64,000 nucleotides of DNA, from assembly GCF_022023855.1 (NCBI RefSeq), contig NZ_CP059449.1:2746414-2810413 (forward strand), written 5' to 3'. Positions 53,401 to 61,663 of this stretch are shown piece by piece. Source of the stretch: Azospirillum brasilense. Its GTDB lineage: Bacteria > Pseudomonadota > Alphaproteobacteria > Azospirillales > Azospirillaceae. Positions within the stretch are counted from its first letter, which is position 1. The number at the start of each line of letters is the position of its first letter. Under the pieces are notes generated by a model that was not told the DNA's origin, made no database searches, and was given only the letters and a program-made list of their open reading frames with translations. The translations under genes were made by a program, and so were the position numbers.

Positions 53401-53794
53401 GGTCCACCGGATCGACGGCGCGCGGACTGTAGAGGTCGCCGCTGGAATCGCGCCGGTACCAGTCCGGATGCTCGCCGACCAGGATCGCGTCCTTGGCGGT
53501 GTGGTTGATGACGAGGTCGAGCATCACCGACTGGCCATGCCGCCCGGCCTCGGCGATGAAGCCGCGCAGCAGCTCGTCCGGATGCTCCGGCGCGCCGCCC
53601 TGGATGCGGTCGTGCAGCCGGTAATAGTCCTTCACGGCGTAGAGGCTGCCCGAGAAGCCGGGATAATGGATCGGGTTCAGGAACAGCCAGTCGAAGCCCA
53701 TGCCCTGGATGCGGGGCAGATGCCCGGCCCAGTCGCGCATCGGGCCGACGAGCGTGGGAAACAGGTTGTAGATGCGCGGTCCGGCGGTGGCCAT
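50447..53794 (-). CDS. glgE: Fusion of an alpha-amylase-family domain and GlgE maltosyltransferase
   Basis: 1115 residues, against about 660-700 for stand-alone GlgE. Residues 1-440 form a complete GH13 barrel with a plausible triad: nucleophile D177 (GFRCDAAYQ), acid/base E206 (FFAETLGC) and D261 (PESHDTDRL). Residues about 470-1115 are GlgE: an N-terminal beta domain, the barrel with nucleophile D844 (RVDNPHTKP) and E873 (LFLAEAFTRP), and a C-terminal beta domain. GlgE extends alpha-glucan using maltose 1-phosphate. AGGAGG upstream of the ATG. treS, pep2 and glgB are not adjacent. Confidence 0.9.
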   Translation of the reverse strand: MATAGPRIYNLFPTLVGPMRDWAGHLPRIQGMGFDWLFLNPIHYPGFSGSLYAVKDYYRLHDRIQGGAPEHPDELLRGFIAEAGRHGQSVMLDLVINHTAKDAILVGEHPDWYRRDSSGDLYSPRAVDPVDPSRVTIWGDLAMLDYERADVRAGLTDYWTRYLRHYIGLGVKGFRCDAAYQIPAEVWKTLIDRSREADPEVKFFAETLGCTVEQVRDLCGAGFDFLFNSAKWWDFKSDWLLDQYDEFRWIAPSIAFPESHDTDRLAAEVGSQDTERLAAQLKMHYLFAASFSTGVMMPVGYEYGFTRKLDVVSTTPDDWEDPKLDLTGFIGAVNAMKADSPALNVEGPQRRVTSPHNPVIGLIRGTGGWANGSGESCSVLLINPDENQPHAIDPGPLLASTGGGFADFEDVTPEAEPLPFEPGRDLRLRPLEMRVFRARPAQSRPIELNHLGERGAEHDAGTRAWMDELASRRVTIENVYPELDGGRFPVKRVVGDVMEVWADIYTDGTFVLGAAVTYRPVDEEEWREVPMTFVDNDRWVGKLPLTRNTRYQYSILAWRDVWESWRADFKKKHDVGMDVSLELIEGRRFVEHAVGQNEGEGRAALERVVERMTSLHGPELIAYALSDEPRHAMAKYGERQYLSRYGCDLEVYVDRTAARYSAWFEIFPRSASPDPSRPGTFDDVSTMLPFIRGMGFDVLYFPPIHPIGRSFRKGRNNTLNPGPNDPGVPYAIGATEGGHADIDPMIGDFDGFRRLVKEARRHGIEIALDFAVQCSPDHPWIKSHPQWFYWRPDGTIRYAENPPKKYQDIVNVSFYREAYPDLWYALRDVVLFWCDEGVRIFRVDNPHTKPFPFWEWMIREVQDRFPDALFLAEAFTRPKLMRRLAKIGFTQSYSYFTWRNTKAELTEYLTELTQGESKDYMQPNFFANTPDILPPILVHGGRPAHMMRAVLAGTLSGVYGLYAPYFVCEADPYPGKEEYNHSEKYEIRHWDWNKPGNIVDYVTRLNKIRAENPALHKFTNLKFYNAYDDNILLYGKMTESKDNVILIAVNLDPHNGHGGTIEVPLWELGLDDGAHVQVEDLFTGQRFTWIGKFQHVWLDPQQNPAAIWRIRPPGR

Positions 53795-54024
53795 CGGGGA
53801 AATCCTCCTGGTCGGCAGCGGCACGCCAGCCGGTCGCCGCTGGTTGACAAGCGTGGCGCCACCCGTGGATCGTCCAGAAGACCGTCACCGGCCGAAGGAC
53901 CATCACCGGAAGGACCATCGCGAGGTTGCAACGCGCGCCCTGCGGGGCGCACGCGCTCAACCCCTGCGAAGCGCGAAGGTTCCGAAATCTGAAACTTGGG
54001 CCAGACATTTCGAAAGGTGCGTGC

Positions 54025-54852
54025 ATGGGCAACGGAAACGGCAAGATCCGTCTCGACAAGCTCGATATGACGGCGGAGGGCATCGGCAGCAAGGACGACT
54101 ACGAACGCCGCCTCGCCAAACTCCAGAAGGACCTGCTGCACATCCAGCAGACCTACTGGCACGAGAAGCGCCGCGCCATCCTGGTGTTCGAGGGCTGGGA
54201 CGCCGCCGGCAAGGGCGGCTGCATCCGCCGCCTGACCGAACCGCTCGACCCCCGCGGCTTCCACGTCTGGCCGATCGGCGCCCCGGCGGCGGACGAGCAG
54301 GGCAAGCACTACCTCTACCGCTTCTGGACCAAGCTGCCCGCCCCCGGCACCTTCGCCATCTTCGACCGCTCCTGGTACGGCCGCGTGCTGGTGGAGCGGG
54401 TGGAGGGCTTCGCCGACAAGGAGCAGTGGAAGCGCGCCTACGACGAGATCAACCAGTTCGAGAAGATGCTGACCGACGACGGGGTCCGCATCATCAAGAT
54501 CTTCATGCACATCACGCCCGACGAGCAGCTCAACCGCTTTCGCGAGCGGCTGAGCAACCCCTACAAGCGCTGGAAGCTGACCGAGGAGGATCTGCGCAAC
54601 CGCGCCCGCTGGGACGACTACAGCAAGGCCATCGAGGCGATGTTCGACAAGACCTCGACCGAGACGGCGCCCTGGCAGGCAGTCCCCGCCAATTCCAAAT
54701 GGCACGCCCGCCTGAAGGTGATGGAGATCGTGACGGAGGCGCTGAGCCGCGGCGTCAACGTCGCGCCGCCGCCCATCGACCTGACCGTCGCCCGGATCGC
54801 CGCAGAGGTTCTGGGCGTCCACCTGACATTCGACACCAAAGAGAAGGACTGA
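54025..54852 (+). CDS. Polyphosphate kinase 2 family protein (first copy)
   Basis: 275 residues. Walker A GWDAAGKGGCIRRL near 58, Walker B/catalytic FDRSWYGRVLVERV near 113, and lid residues RERLSNPYKRWKLTEED near 170. PPK2 enzymes phosphorylate nucleotides with polyphosphate. The motif GWDAAGKGG rather than GRDAAGKGG and its distance from the second copy suggest a different subclass. AAAGGTG precedes the ATG. Confidence 0.92.
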   Translation: MGNGNGKIRLDKLDMTAEGIGSKDDYERRLAKLQKDLLHIQQTYWHEKRRAILVFEGWDAAGKGGCIRRLTEPLDPRGFHVWPIGAPAADEQGKHYLYRFWTKLPAPGTFAIFDRSWYGRVLVERVEGFADKEQWKRAYDEINQFEKMLTDDGVRIIKIFMHITPDEQLNRFRERLSNPYKRWKLTEEDLRNRARWDDYSKAIEAMFDKTSTETAPWQAVPANSKWHARLKVMEIVTEALSRGVNVAPPPIDLTVARIAAEVLGVHLTFDTKEKD

Positions 54853-54974
54853 CCGTCCCCCCTGGCGCCCTTGGCCTTGGTCACTTCGTCGCGGTGCCCG
54901 CACGGGCGGTTGCCTGACGCGCCGGCATCTCCTAGCGTTGGTTGGCGGGTAAAACAATAAGCAGGGTGCGTTCG

Positions 54975-55931
54975 ATGGACGAGGTCAAGACGGGTGCCGG
55001 GGTGGAGGAGAAGCCGCGGAAGAAGCGCAAGGCGCTAAAGCTGAAGGACCTCGGGCTCGGTGTGCCGGCCACCGGCGGCGAGGTGCTGCGCGACGCCAAG
55101 GAGGCCGCGGCCATCGAAGCCCACTGGCGCGAGTTGGGCGGCGGCAAGCCGTCGAAGGGCGGCAAGAAGGTCAAATACATCGACGAGCTGGCCCGGCTGC
55201 AGTTCGAGTTGATCAAGCTGCAGGAATGGGTGCGGGTCAACGGCCTGAAGGTCTGCGTGCTGTTCGAGGGGCGCGACGCCGCCGGCAAGGGCGGCGTCAT
55301 CAAGCGCATTACCGAAAGCCTCAACCCCCGCGTCTGCCGGATCGTGGCGCTCGGCACGCCGACGGAGAAGGAGCGCGGGCAATGGTATTTCCAGCGCTAC
55401 GTGGCGCAGCTTCCCGCCAAGGGTGAGATCGTCCTGTTCGACCGGAGCTGGTACAACCGCGCCGGCGTCGAGCATGTCATGGGCTTCTGCACCGACGCGG
55501 AGTACCAGGAGTTCCTGCGCGCTTGCCCGCTGTTCGAGGAGATGCTGGTCCAGTCCGGCATCATCCTGATCAAATACTGGTTCTCGGTCAGCGACGAGGA
55601 GCAGGAGAAGCGCTTCACCGAACGGATGCGCAACCCGATCAAGCGCTGGAAGCTCAGCCCGATGGACCTCGAATCGCGCAAGCACTGGGTCGAGTACTCC
55701 AAGGCCAAGGACGCCATGCTGGAGCACACCGACAAGAAGCTGACGCCCTGGTACATCGTCGACGCCGACGACAAGAAGAAGGCGCGGCTGAACTGCATCC
55801 ACCACCTGTTGCAGCGGATCCCCTACCAGGATATCGCCCCGGTGGAGCTGGATCTGCCGCCGCGGCAGAGCGACGACGGCTACAAGCGGCCGAAGAAGTC
55901 GAAGCAGAACTGGGTGCCGGAGATGTACTGA
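54975..55931 (+). CDS. ppk2: Polyphosphate kinase 2 family protein (second copy)
   Basis: 318 residues with a Lys-rich N-terminal extension (EEKPRKKRKALKLKD). The class I-type motifs are EGRDAAGKGGVIKRI near 108, VLFDRSWYNRAGVEHVMGFC near 166 and RMRNPIKRWKLSPMD near 226. It uses polyphosphate to charge nucleoside diphosphates. AGGG 8 nt upstream of ATG 54975; a TTG at 54942 would extend it. It follows the first copy after 122 bp and has its own upstream sequence. Confidence 0.93.
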   Translation: MDEVKTGAGVEEKPRKKRKALKLKDLGLGVPATGGEVLRDAKEAAAIEAHWRELGGGKPSKGGKKVKYIDELARLQFELIKLQEWVRVNGLKVCVLFEGRDAAGKGGVIKRITESLNPRVCRIVALGTPTEKERGQWYFQRYVAQLPAKGEIVLFDRSWYNRAGVEHVMGFCTDAEYQEFLRACPLFEEMLVQSGIILIKYWFSVSDEEQEKRFTERMRNPIKRWKLSPMDLESRKHWVEYSKAKDAMLEHTDKKLTPWYIVDADDKKKARLNCIHHLLQRIPYQDIAPVELDLPPRQSDDGYKRPKKSKQNWVPEMY

Positions 55932-55953
55932 CCGCCACCCCAAGGCACAGCGG

Positions 55954-57795
55954 TCAGTCCCGCCCGTAGAGGCTGCGTTCGCCCAGCTCCTCGCCGCGCT
56001 GCCGCTCCAGCTCCTGGCTGTAGCGACGCAGGGCGTAGGCCTCGGTGACGTAGCCGACGATCCGGCGGTCGGTGGGCGACGTCACGACCGGCAGGGCCTC
56101 CACCTCGGCGCTGCAGAAGCGCTGGAGCACGCTGCGCACGTCGTCGCCCGGCCGCAGGAAGTCGTCGGCGTGCTTGGCCAGCTCGCCCACCGGCGTCTTC
56201 GCGTCCTCGTCGCCGAGCGACGGGTCGTGCACGGCGCCCATGTCGATGATGCCGGCGTAGGAGCCGTCCGGCTCCACCGCGAAGACGGTCTTGGCGGCGC
56301 CCAATGGGTGCAGGCGGCGCAGCGTGTCCAGGGTCTGCGTGGTCAGGATCGTCTTCACGTCGCCGCGCATCAGCCGCATCGCCGTCAGCTCCGACACCCA
56401 GCCGACGTCGTAGGCGCCGCGGATCGGCACGCCGCGCAGGTGGAAGCGCCACGTCGCGAAGGAGTAGCCGAAGGCCTGGCGGACCACGGTGGTCGACACC
56501 ACCACGCCGATCAGCACGCCGGACGCCGCCCAGAAGTCCTGCGTCGCCTCCAGCACCAGAAGCACCATGGTGACCGGCGCGCCGATGATGCCCGCCGCCA
56601 CCGCACCCATGCCGGCCAGCACCAGCAGCATCCGGTCGAGCCCCAGCCCCGGCACCAGCAGCTCGACCACACCATAGGCCAGCCCGCCGAACAACCCGCC
56701 AAGAAGCAGCGAGGCGCTGAACAGACCGCCGCGGAACCCGGAACCGAGTGACAGGGCCGACGCGACGATCTTGGCAACCAGCAGGACCGCCATGGCCTCC
56801 AGCCCGCGGGCCAATTGCGACGGGTCGGCGCCGGGTCCGGCGCCCAGCACCTGCGGCACCGCCAGAGCCAGCGCGCCCAGGGCGAGGCCGCCAAGCGCCG
56901 GGCGCCCCCAGACGGGGATGGGCAAGGCGCGGAAGCCGCGCTCCGCCACCGTCACCGCCTGCATGGCGAGGATGCTGAGCCAGCCCGCCAGGAAGCCGAG
57001 GACCCCGCAGGCGACATAGTCCCAGCCCTCCACCGCCACCGGGCGGCCGAAGAACAGGGCCGGGGACGGGTCGGCCAGCCAATGGGCCACTGCCACCGCG
57101 GCGACCGAGGCTGCCCCGATCGGGGCCAGCGTGGCGATGGTGTAGCCGCCCATGACCAGCTCGAAGGCGTAGAAGGCGCCGGCCAACGGCGCGCCGTAGG
57201 CGGCGGAGATGGCCGCCGCCGCCCCGCAGCCGACCAGCGTGCGCAGGTCCGCCCGCCGCAGATGGAGCTTCTGCCCGAGCGTCGAGGCGATGCCCGCCCC
57301 CGCCTGGGTGTAGGCCGCCTCCATCCCCACCGACGCGCCGGAGCCGTTGGACAGCAGGGTCGCGAGCGTCAGGCGCAGGCTGTCGATCAGGGACATCTTG
57401 CCGCCGTAGAGCGCGTTCGCCTCGACGGGGTCGACGATGTCGTTGGAGCGCCAGCGCCGCACCAGCTTCACCATCACGCCGAGCAGCAGGCCGCCGACGG
57501 CGGGGACCAGCAGGGTCCGCCAGGGGTCGGCCAGCGCGGCCGCGCCCAAGCCCTGCCCGTGGGCGACCGAAAAGACGAAGGATTGCGTCCAGACCACGGT
57601 CTCGTGCAGCAGGGCCACGGCCAGCCCGACCCCGGCGCCGATGGCCCCGGCGAGCATCAGCACACCCAGCACGCTGTCGCGCAGGCTCCGCCGTGTCAGC
57701 ACCCTGAGGAACCGCCGGCCGGGGTTTTGTGCTCTGGTCAGGGCGCCGGCCGCATCCCCCGCGGCGCCCCGGATTCCCGTCATGTCGTCCGGCAT
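55954..57795 (-). CDS. CLC-family chloride channel/antiporter with CBS domains
   Basis: 613 residues. An N-terminal CLC core of about 11 hydrophobic helices holds NGSGASVGMEAAYTQ near 155 (the selectivity-filter region), GSGFRGGLFSASLLLGG near 345 and GAVAAGIIGAPVTM near 395. Two CBS domains fill the C-terminal 150 residues, with a likely nucleotide-binding role. The central filter loop lacks the usual GSGIP proline. Start at ATG 57795. Confidence 0.9.
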   Translation of the reverse strand: MPDDMTGIRGAAGDAAGALTRAQNPGRRFLRVLTRRSLRDSVLGVLMLAGAIGAGVGLAVALLHETVVWTQSFVFSVAHGQGLGAAALADPWRTLLVPAVGGLLLGVMVKLVRRWRSNDIVDPVEANALYGGKMSLIDSLRLTLATLLSNGSGASVGMEAAYTQAGAGIASTLGQKLHLRRADLRTLVGCGAAAAISAAYGAPLAGAFYAFELVMGGYTIATLAPIGAASVAAVAVAHWLADPSPALFFGRPVAVEGWDYVACGVLGFLAGWLSILAMQAVTVAERGFRALPIPVWGRPALGGLALGALALAVPQVLGAGPGADPSQLARGLEAMAVLLVAKIVASALSLGSGFRGGLFSASLLLGGLFGGLAYGVVELLVPGLGLDRMLLVLAGMGAVAAGIIGAPVTMVLLVLEATQDFWAASGVLIGVVVSTTVVRQAFGYSFATWRFHLRGVPIRGAYDVGWVSELTAMRLMRGDVKTILTTQTLDTLRRLHPLGAAKTVFAVEPDGSYAGIIDMGAVHDPSLGDEDAKTPVGELAKHADDFLRPGDDVRSVLQRFCSAEVEALPVVTSPTDRRIVGYVTEAYALRRYSQELERQRGEELGERSLYGRD

Positions 57796-57853
57796 GCCGG
57801 TCAATGTGTGCCCTGCATCCGCGCCGTCAACCGCGCGGCGCGGACCTACCCCC

Positions 57854-59050
57854 TTAGGGCTTGCCCGTCTGGGCCGGCGCCGGAGAGGCACCGGACGGCT
57901 GGGCGGAGGGTGGGTTCACGGCGAGGCGCCGCAGCACCTCCGCCAGATTGTCGCGCACCTTGTCGGCCAGCCCGATGTCGGCCTCCTGCGCCTCGTGGAA
58001 CAGGATGGTGAACAGGCGGCCGGGCGACAGGAAGAAGGTCAGCGAGACGTGCATCTTGCCCTCCTTCAGCGCGCAATCGACCGAGCCGGTGCGCAGCGTC
58101 AGGCCAGGCAGGTCCTCGACGGCGCTCAGCGACGCGGTCGGCGTGCCGCCCTCGCAGCGCTTCTTCATCGCGTCGACGTAGCCGGCGGACAGATCCTCCA
58201 GCTTGGACCCTTCTTCCACCATCCGCTCGCGGATGCCGCCGACGATCGGGCCGATGCGCCAAGCCATGTCGGCGGGACGCTCGCCCTTCGGCACGTTTTC
58301 CAGCGACACGCGCTTGACGTCGCGCACGCCGGCCGCCTTCAGCAGGTCGGCCAGCCCTTCCGGCAGCTCGTCGGGGCGGGTCGCAACCTTCTTGGTGCGG
58401 GTGTCGATGGGCGGAACGGCGCCGGCCTTGTCCACGCAGGTCTTCAGGTCGGTGAGCACCTTCTTGGTGCCCTTCAGCGCGAAGGCCATGCGGTCGGCGT
58501 CGGAGGCGAAGACCACCTCCTTGCCGTTCATCAGGGCGGTGTAAAGCTCCTCGTCCTTGCCGTTGGGGATGACCAGCATGTCCGGCTTGGGCGCCAGCGC
58601 GCGCCGTTCGCGCGTCAGCTTGCCGTCCACCACGACCTTGACCTTCCACTGCTCGCCGTTCGGCAACTCGGCGCCCGGGATGCCCATGCCCAGGTTGACC
58701 TCGCCCTTGACGTTGCGCGCGATCATCAGGACATGGCCGGTGTCGAAGCGGCCCTCGATGGCGCAATAGGCGAACTTGCCATCCCGGTCGCGCGACGGGC
58801 CACCTTCCCAGCCGTCCTCAAGCTCGGCCGGCCCGGTCTTTTCATTCGGGTCGGCAGCGGCCGGAGCCGACGGCGCCGAAGGAGCGACGGTGCGGGGCGC
58901 CGGCGCGGGTCCGGAGGACGGTGCCGGGTAATACATGGTCGGCGGGTTCACGGGGACCAGCTCCGCCACCTGCGCCCCATCGGCGTGGGCGGCGGCGGCG
59001 CCCAGCAGAAGAAGGGAGGAGAGTGCAGCAGCGACGGCTTTGTCCAGCAT
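57854..59050 (-). CDS. Secreted hypothetical protein, 398 aa
   Basis: A signal peptide (1-24, ending AHADG), a Pro/Ala/Ser-rich linker (about 35-75) and two similar-looking domains around 90-200 and 280-370. A segment with FAYCAIEGRFDTGHVLMIARN and the later CALKEGKMHVSLTFFL carry paired cysteines. The arrangement is loosely reminiscent of IalB-type exported proteins, but I cannot confirm the family. Faces the CLC gene on the same strand. Confidence 0.6.
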   Translation of the reverse strand: MLDKAVAAALSSLLLLGAAAAHADGAQVAELVPVNPPTMYYPAPSSGPAPAPRTVAPSAPSAPAAADPNEKTGPAELEDGWEGGPSRDRDGKFAYCAIEGRFDTGHVLMIARNVKGEVNLGMGIPGAELPNGEQWKVKVVVDGKLTRERRALAPKPDMLVIPNGKDEELYTALMNGKEVVFASDADRMAFALKGTKKVLTDLKTCVDKAGAVPPIDTRTKKVATRPDELPEGLADLLKAAGVRDVKRVSLENVPKGERPADMAWRIGPIVGGIRERMVEEGSKLEDLSAGYVDAMKKRCEGGTPTASLSAVEDLPGLTLRTGSVDCALKEGKMHVSLTFFLSPGRLFTILFHEAQEADIGLADKVRDNLAEVLRRLAVNPPSAQPSGASPAPAQTGKP

Positions 59051-59198
59051 GGCAGAGGTAATCCTTACGGGCAGGGCGACGCCGGAAGCTAGCCCCGCCG
59101 TTTGGGATCGGCAAGCGCAAGACGAGAAAGTCACGACAAAGATCCCGCCCTGTTGCCGCAATGCCGAATTGCGTCCGGCGCCACCCTCCGCACTGAAA

Positions 59199-59906
59199 TC
59201 AGCCGCCCAGAAAGGCGTCCCGCAGCGCGTCGGCCGGAAGGGCTTCCACCGGCCCGTCGTGCACCGCCCGGCCGAGCCGTAGCAGGACAACGCGCCCGGC
59301 GGCGGACAGGGCGCGGGCGGCGCTCTGCTCGGCGACCAGAACCGCCGTTCCGGTCGCGGCAATGGCGCGGACGGCGGCGAAGACCTCCCCCGCCAGCTTG
59401 GGCGACAGGCCGAGCGACGGCTCGTCGAGCAGCAGGACCCGCGGGCGGCCCATCAGCGCGCGGCCCACCGCCAGCATCTGCTGCTGCCCGCCGGACAGAC
59501 GCCACGCCCGTTCCTCCGCCTTGCCCTCCAGCGCTGGGAACAGGGCGAAGGCGCGCTCCAGGTCGCGGGCGCGCTCGGCCCGGCCCAGCCGGCTCGCCAC
59601 CTCCAGATTGTCGCGCACGGTCATGCCGGGGAAGACGCGCCGTCCCTCCGGCACATAACCCAGGCCGCGGCGCACCCGCCGTTCCGGGGCGAGGGCGCCG
59701 ATATCTTCCCCCGCCATCCGGACCCGCCCACCCATCGCCGGGACGAGGCCGAGGATGGCCTTGAGCAGTGTCGACTTACCCGCTCCGTTGGCGCCCAGCA
59801 GGGCCACCGCCTCCCCCGTCGCGACGGACAGCGACAGGCGGTCCACGGTGACCGCCCCGCCATAGCCGGCGGTCAGCCCCTCGACCTGCAACAGGGGCTC
59901 GCTCAT
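59199..59906 (-). CDS. LivF-type ABC transporter ATP-binding protein
   Basis: 235 residues with Walker A GANGAGKSTLL near 38, signature LSGGQQQMLAVGRALM near 140, Walker B VLLLDEPSLGL near 160 and the H-loop replaced by VLVAEQS as is usual in LivF. Last gene of the TPP-controlled importer. The second of two ATGs is taken because it has better spacing from GAGGG. The stop of the fused LivM-LivG gene touches it. Confidence 0.92.
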   Translation of the reverse strand: MSEPLLQVEGLTAGYGGAVTVDRLSLSVATGEAVALLGANGAGKSTLLKAILGLVPAMGGRVRMAGEDIGALAPERRVRRGLGYVPEGRRVFPGMTVRDNLEVASRLGRAERARDLERAFALFPALEGKAEERAWRLSGGQQQMLAVGRALMGRPRVLLLDEPSLGLSPKLAGEVFAAVRAIAATGTAVLVAEQSAARALSAAGRVVLLRLGRAVHDGPVEALPADALRDAFLGG

Positions 59907-61663
59907 CATGCACCCTCTCCCAGATAGGCGGCGACCACGGCCGGATCGCTGCGCACCCCCTCCGGCGGGCCGGCGTAGAGCGGGCGGCCCTGGTCGAGGC
60001 ACAGCACATGGCCGGCGAGCGGCAGCAGGAAGCCCATGTCGTGCTCCACAACCAGCAGCGCGGTGCCGGTGGCGGCGATGGCGCGCAGGTGACCGGCCAG
60101 TTCCGCCTTCTCCCCGTCGGTCAGCCCCGCCGCCGGCTCGTCAAGCAGCAGAACGGCGGGCTGGCGGGCCAGCGCACGGGCCAGTTCCACCCGGCGGCGC
60201 AGCGCCGCGGGCAGGCCGGCGCAGGGTTTGGCGGCGAGGTCCGCAGCGCCCAGCCGCTCCAGCGCCCACAGGGCGTGCGCCTCGGCCAAGGCGATCGAGC
60301 CGTCGCGCTCCAGCCGCGCCGCGGCCACGGCGGCCAGGACGCTGGCGCCCTCCGGCAGGCTGACCGCCTGGAAGGTCCGGGCGATCCCGGCGCGGGCGAT
60401 GCGGTCGGGCCGCTGTCCCGCCATATCCGAATTGCCCATCATCACCCGCCCGCCGTCCGGCGTCTCCAGGCCGGAGATCAGGTTGACCAGCGTCGTCTTG
60501 CCGGAGCCGTTGGGGCCGATCAGCCCGGTGATGGTCCCGGCCTCCAGCGTCAGCGACACGCCGTCCACCGCCCGTACCCCGCCGAAACCCTTGGTCAGCC
60601 CCTCCACCCGCAGCAACGGCCCCCGCGCGACAGCCGCCTCCGGCGGCGCAACGGGCTTCGGCAAGGGTGCCGGGTGGGCCGGCAGCAGCCGGTCGAGCAG
60701 GCCGGTCAGCCCATGCGGCGCCAGCACGGTGGTGGCGAGCAGCGCCACGCCGTAGACGATCAGATAGCTGCGCTCCAGGAAGCGGAACCACTCCGGCAGG
60801 TGAAGCAGCAGCACCGCCCCCAGGATCGCCCCGGCCACCCGCCCGCGCCCGCCGACCACGGCGATGGTGAGGACGGAGACCATGACGGGGAACTCGAGCA
60901 CCTCCGGCGAGACGACGCGCTGGGTGTGCACCGCCAGGGCGCCTGCCGCCCCGGCATAGACGGCGCTCAGCGCAAAGGCGGCCAACCGCAGCCCGCCGAC
61001 GTCCAGACCCAGCGTTCCCGCCGCCAGCGGGTCGTCGCGAACCAGAGTCAGCGCCCGTCCCCAGCGCCCGCGCGCCAGCCTCCAGGCGAGCAGCCCGCCC
61101 AGCGCCACGAAGCCCCAGACCACCGCCGCCAGCGGCAGCCCGCGCGGCACCGCCCAGCCGAACAGGACGATGCCCGGCACGCCCGGCAGCCCGTTGGCGC
61201 CGCCGGTCAGGGCGGGGCTGTTGACCGCCAGCAGATGGACGACCTGCGCGATGCCCAGCGTCGCCAGCGCGAAGTAATGGGATTCCAGCCGCAGCACCGG
61301 CAGCCCGACCAGCAGGGCCAGCAGCAGCGGCACCAGAAGAGACACCGGGAAGGTCGCGGCGAAGCCCCACCCCCACTGGCTGCCCAGAATGCCGGTGGCG
61401 TAGGCCCCGATCCCAAAAAAGGCGCCGTGGGCCAGCGACAGCGCCCCGCCAAGTCCAAAGACGATCTGGAACCCGATGGCGGCCAGCGCGTACACCCCCG
61501 CCACCGTCAGCACGCGCAACCCGTACGGCGACGCGTACAGCAGCGCGTACGCCACCAGCACCGCGCCCCCAATCACCTCCCCCGCCCAGCGGGGGAGGGT
61601 CAGGGTGGGGGCAAGCGCCCACACCTTATGCACGATCCTACGCACGGCGCCGCGCCGCCTCAC
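59906..61663 (-). CDS. Fused LivM permease and LivG ATPase of a Liv-type importer
   Basis: 585 residues. Residues about 30-320 are a LivM-type permease (IVFGLGGALSLAHGAFFGIGAYATG; VVGGRGRVAGAILGAVLLLHLPEWF). A short linker (AHPAPLPKPVAPPEA) leads to a LivG-type ATPase (Walker A GPNGSGKTTLV near 390, PAALRRRVELARALA, Walker B VLLLDEPAAGL, VVEHDMGFL). The ATPase signature motif is degenerate (LPAALRRR rather than LSYGxQR). The GTG at 61663 overlaps the LivH stop by 26 bp; the N-terminus carries a palindromic repeat, so a start farther downstream (GTG 61561) is possible. Confidence 0.85.
   Translation of the reverse strand: MRRRGAVRRIVHKVWALAPTLTLPRWAGEVIGGAVLVAYALLYASPYGLRVLTVAGVYALAAIGFQIVFGLGGALSLAHGAFFGIGAYATGILGSQWGWGFAATFPVSLLVPLLLALLVGLPVLRLESHYFALATLGIAQVVHLLAVNSPALTGGANGLPGVPGIVLFGWAVPRGLPLAAVVWGFVALGGLLAWRLARGRWGRALTLVRDDPLAAGTLGLDVGGLRLAAFALSAVYAGAAGALAVHTQRVVSPEVLEFPVMVSVLTIAVVGGRGRVAGAILGAVLLLHLPEWFRFLERSYLIVYGVALLATTVLAPHGLTGLLDRLLPAHPAPLPKPVAPPEAAVARGPLLRVEGLTKGFGGVRAVDGVSLTLEAGTITGLIGPNGSGKTTLVNLISGLETPDGGRVMMGNSDMAGQRPDRIARAGIARTFQAVSLPEGASVLAAVAAARLERDGSIALAEAHALWALERLGAADLAAKPCAGLPAALRRRVELARALARQPAVLLLDEPAAGLTDGEKAELAGHLRAIAATGTALLVVEHDMGFLLPLAGHVLCLDQGRPLYAGPPEGVRSDPAVVAAYLGEGA
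61577..61611. repeat. GC-rich palindromic repeat inside the 5' end of livMG
   Basis: CCTCCCCCGC-CCA-GCGGGGGAGG followed by GTCAGGGTGGGGG. In the livMG frame it reads APTLTLPRWAGE, a peptide typical of in-frame palindromic elements. Same family as the elements at 7789, 22593 and 50347. Confidence 0.75.
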
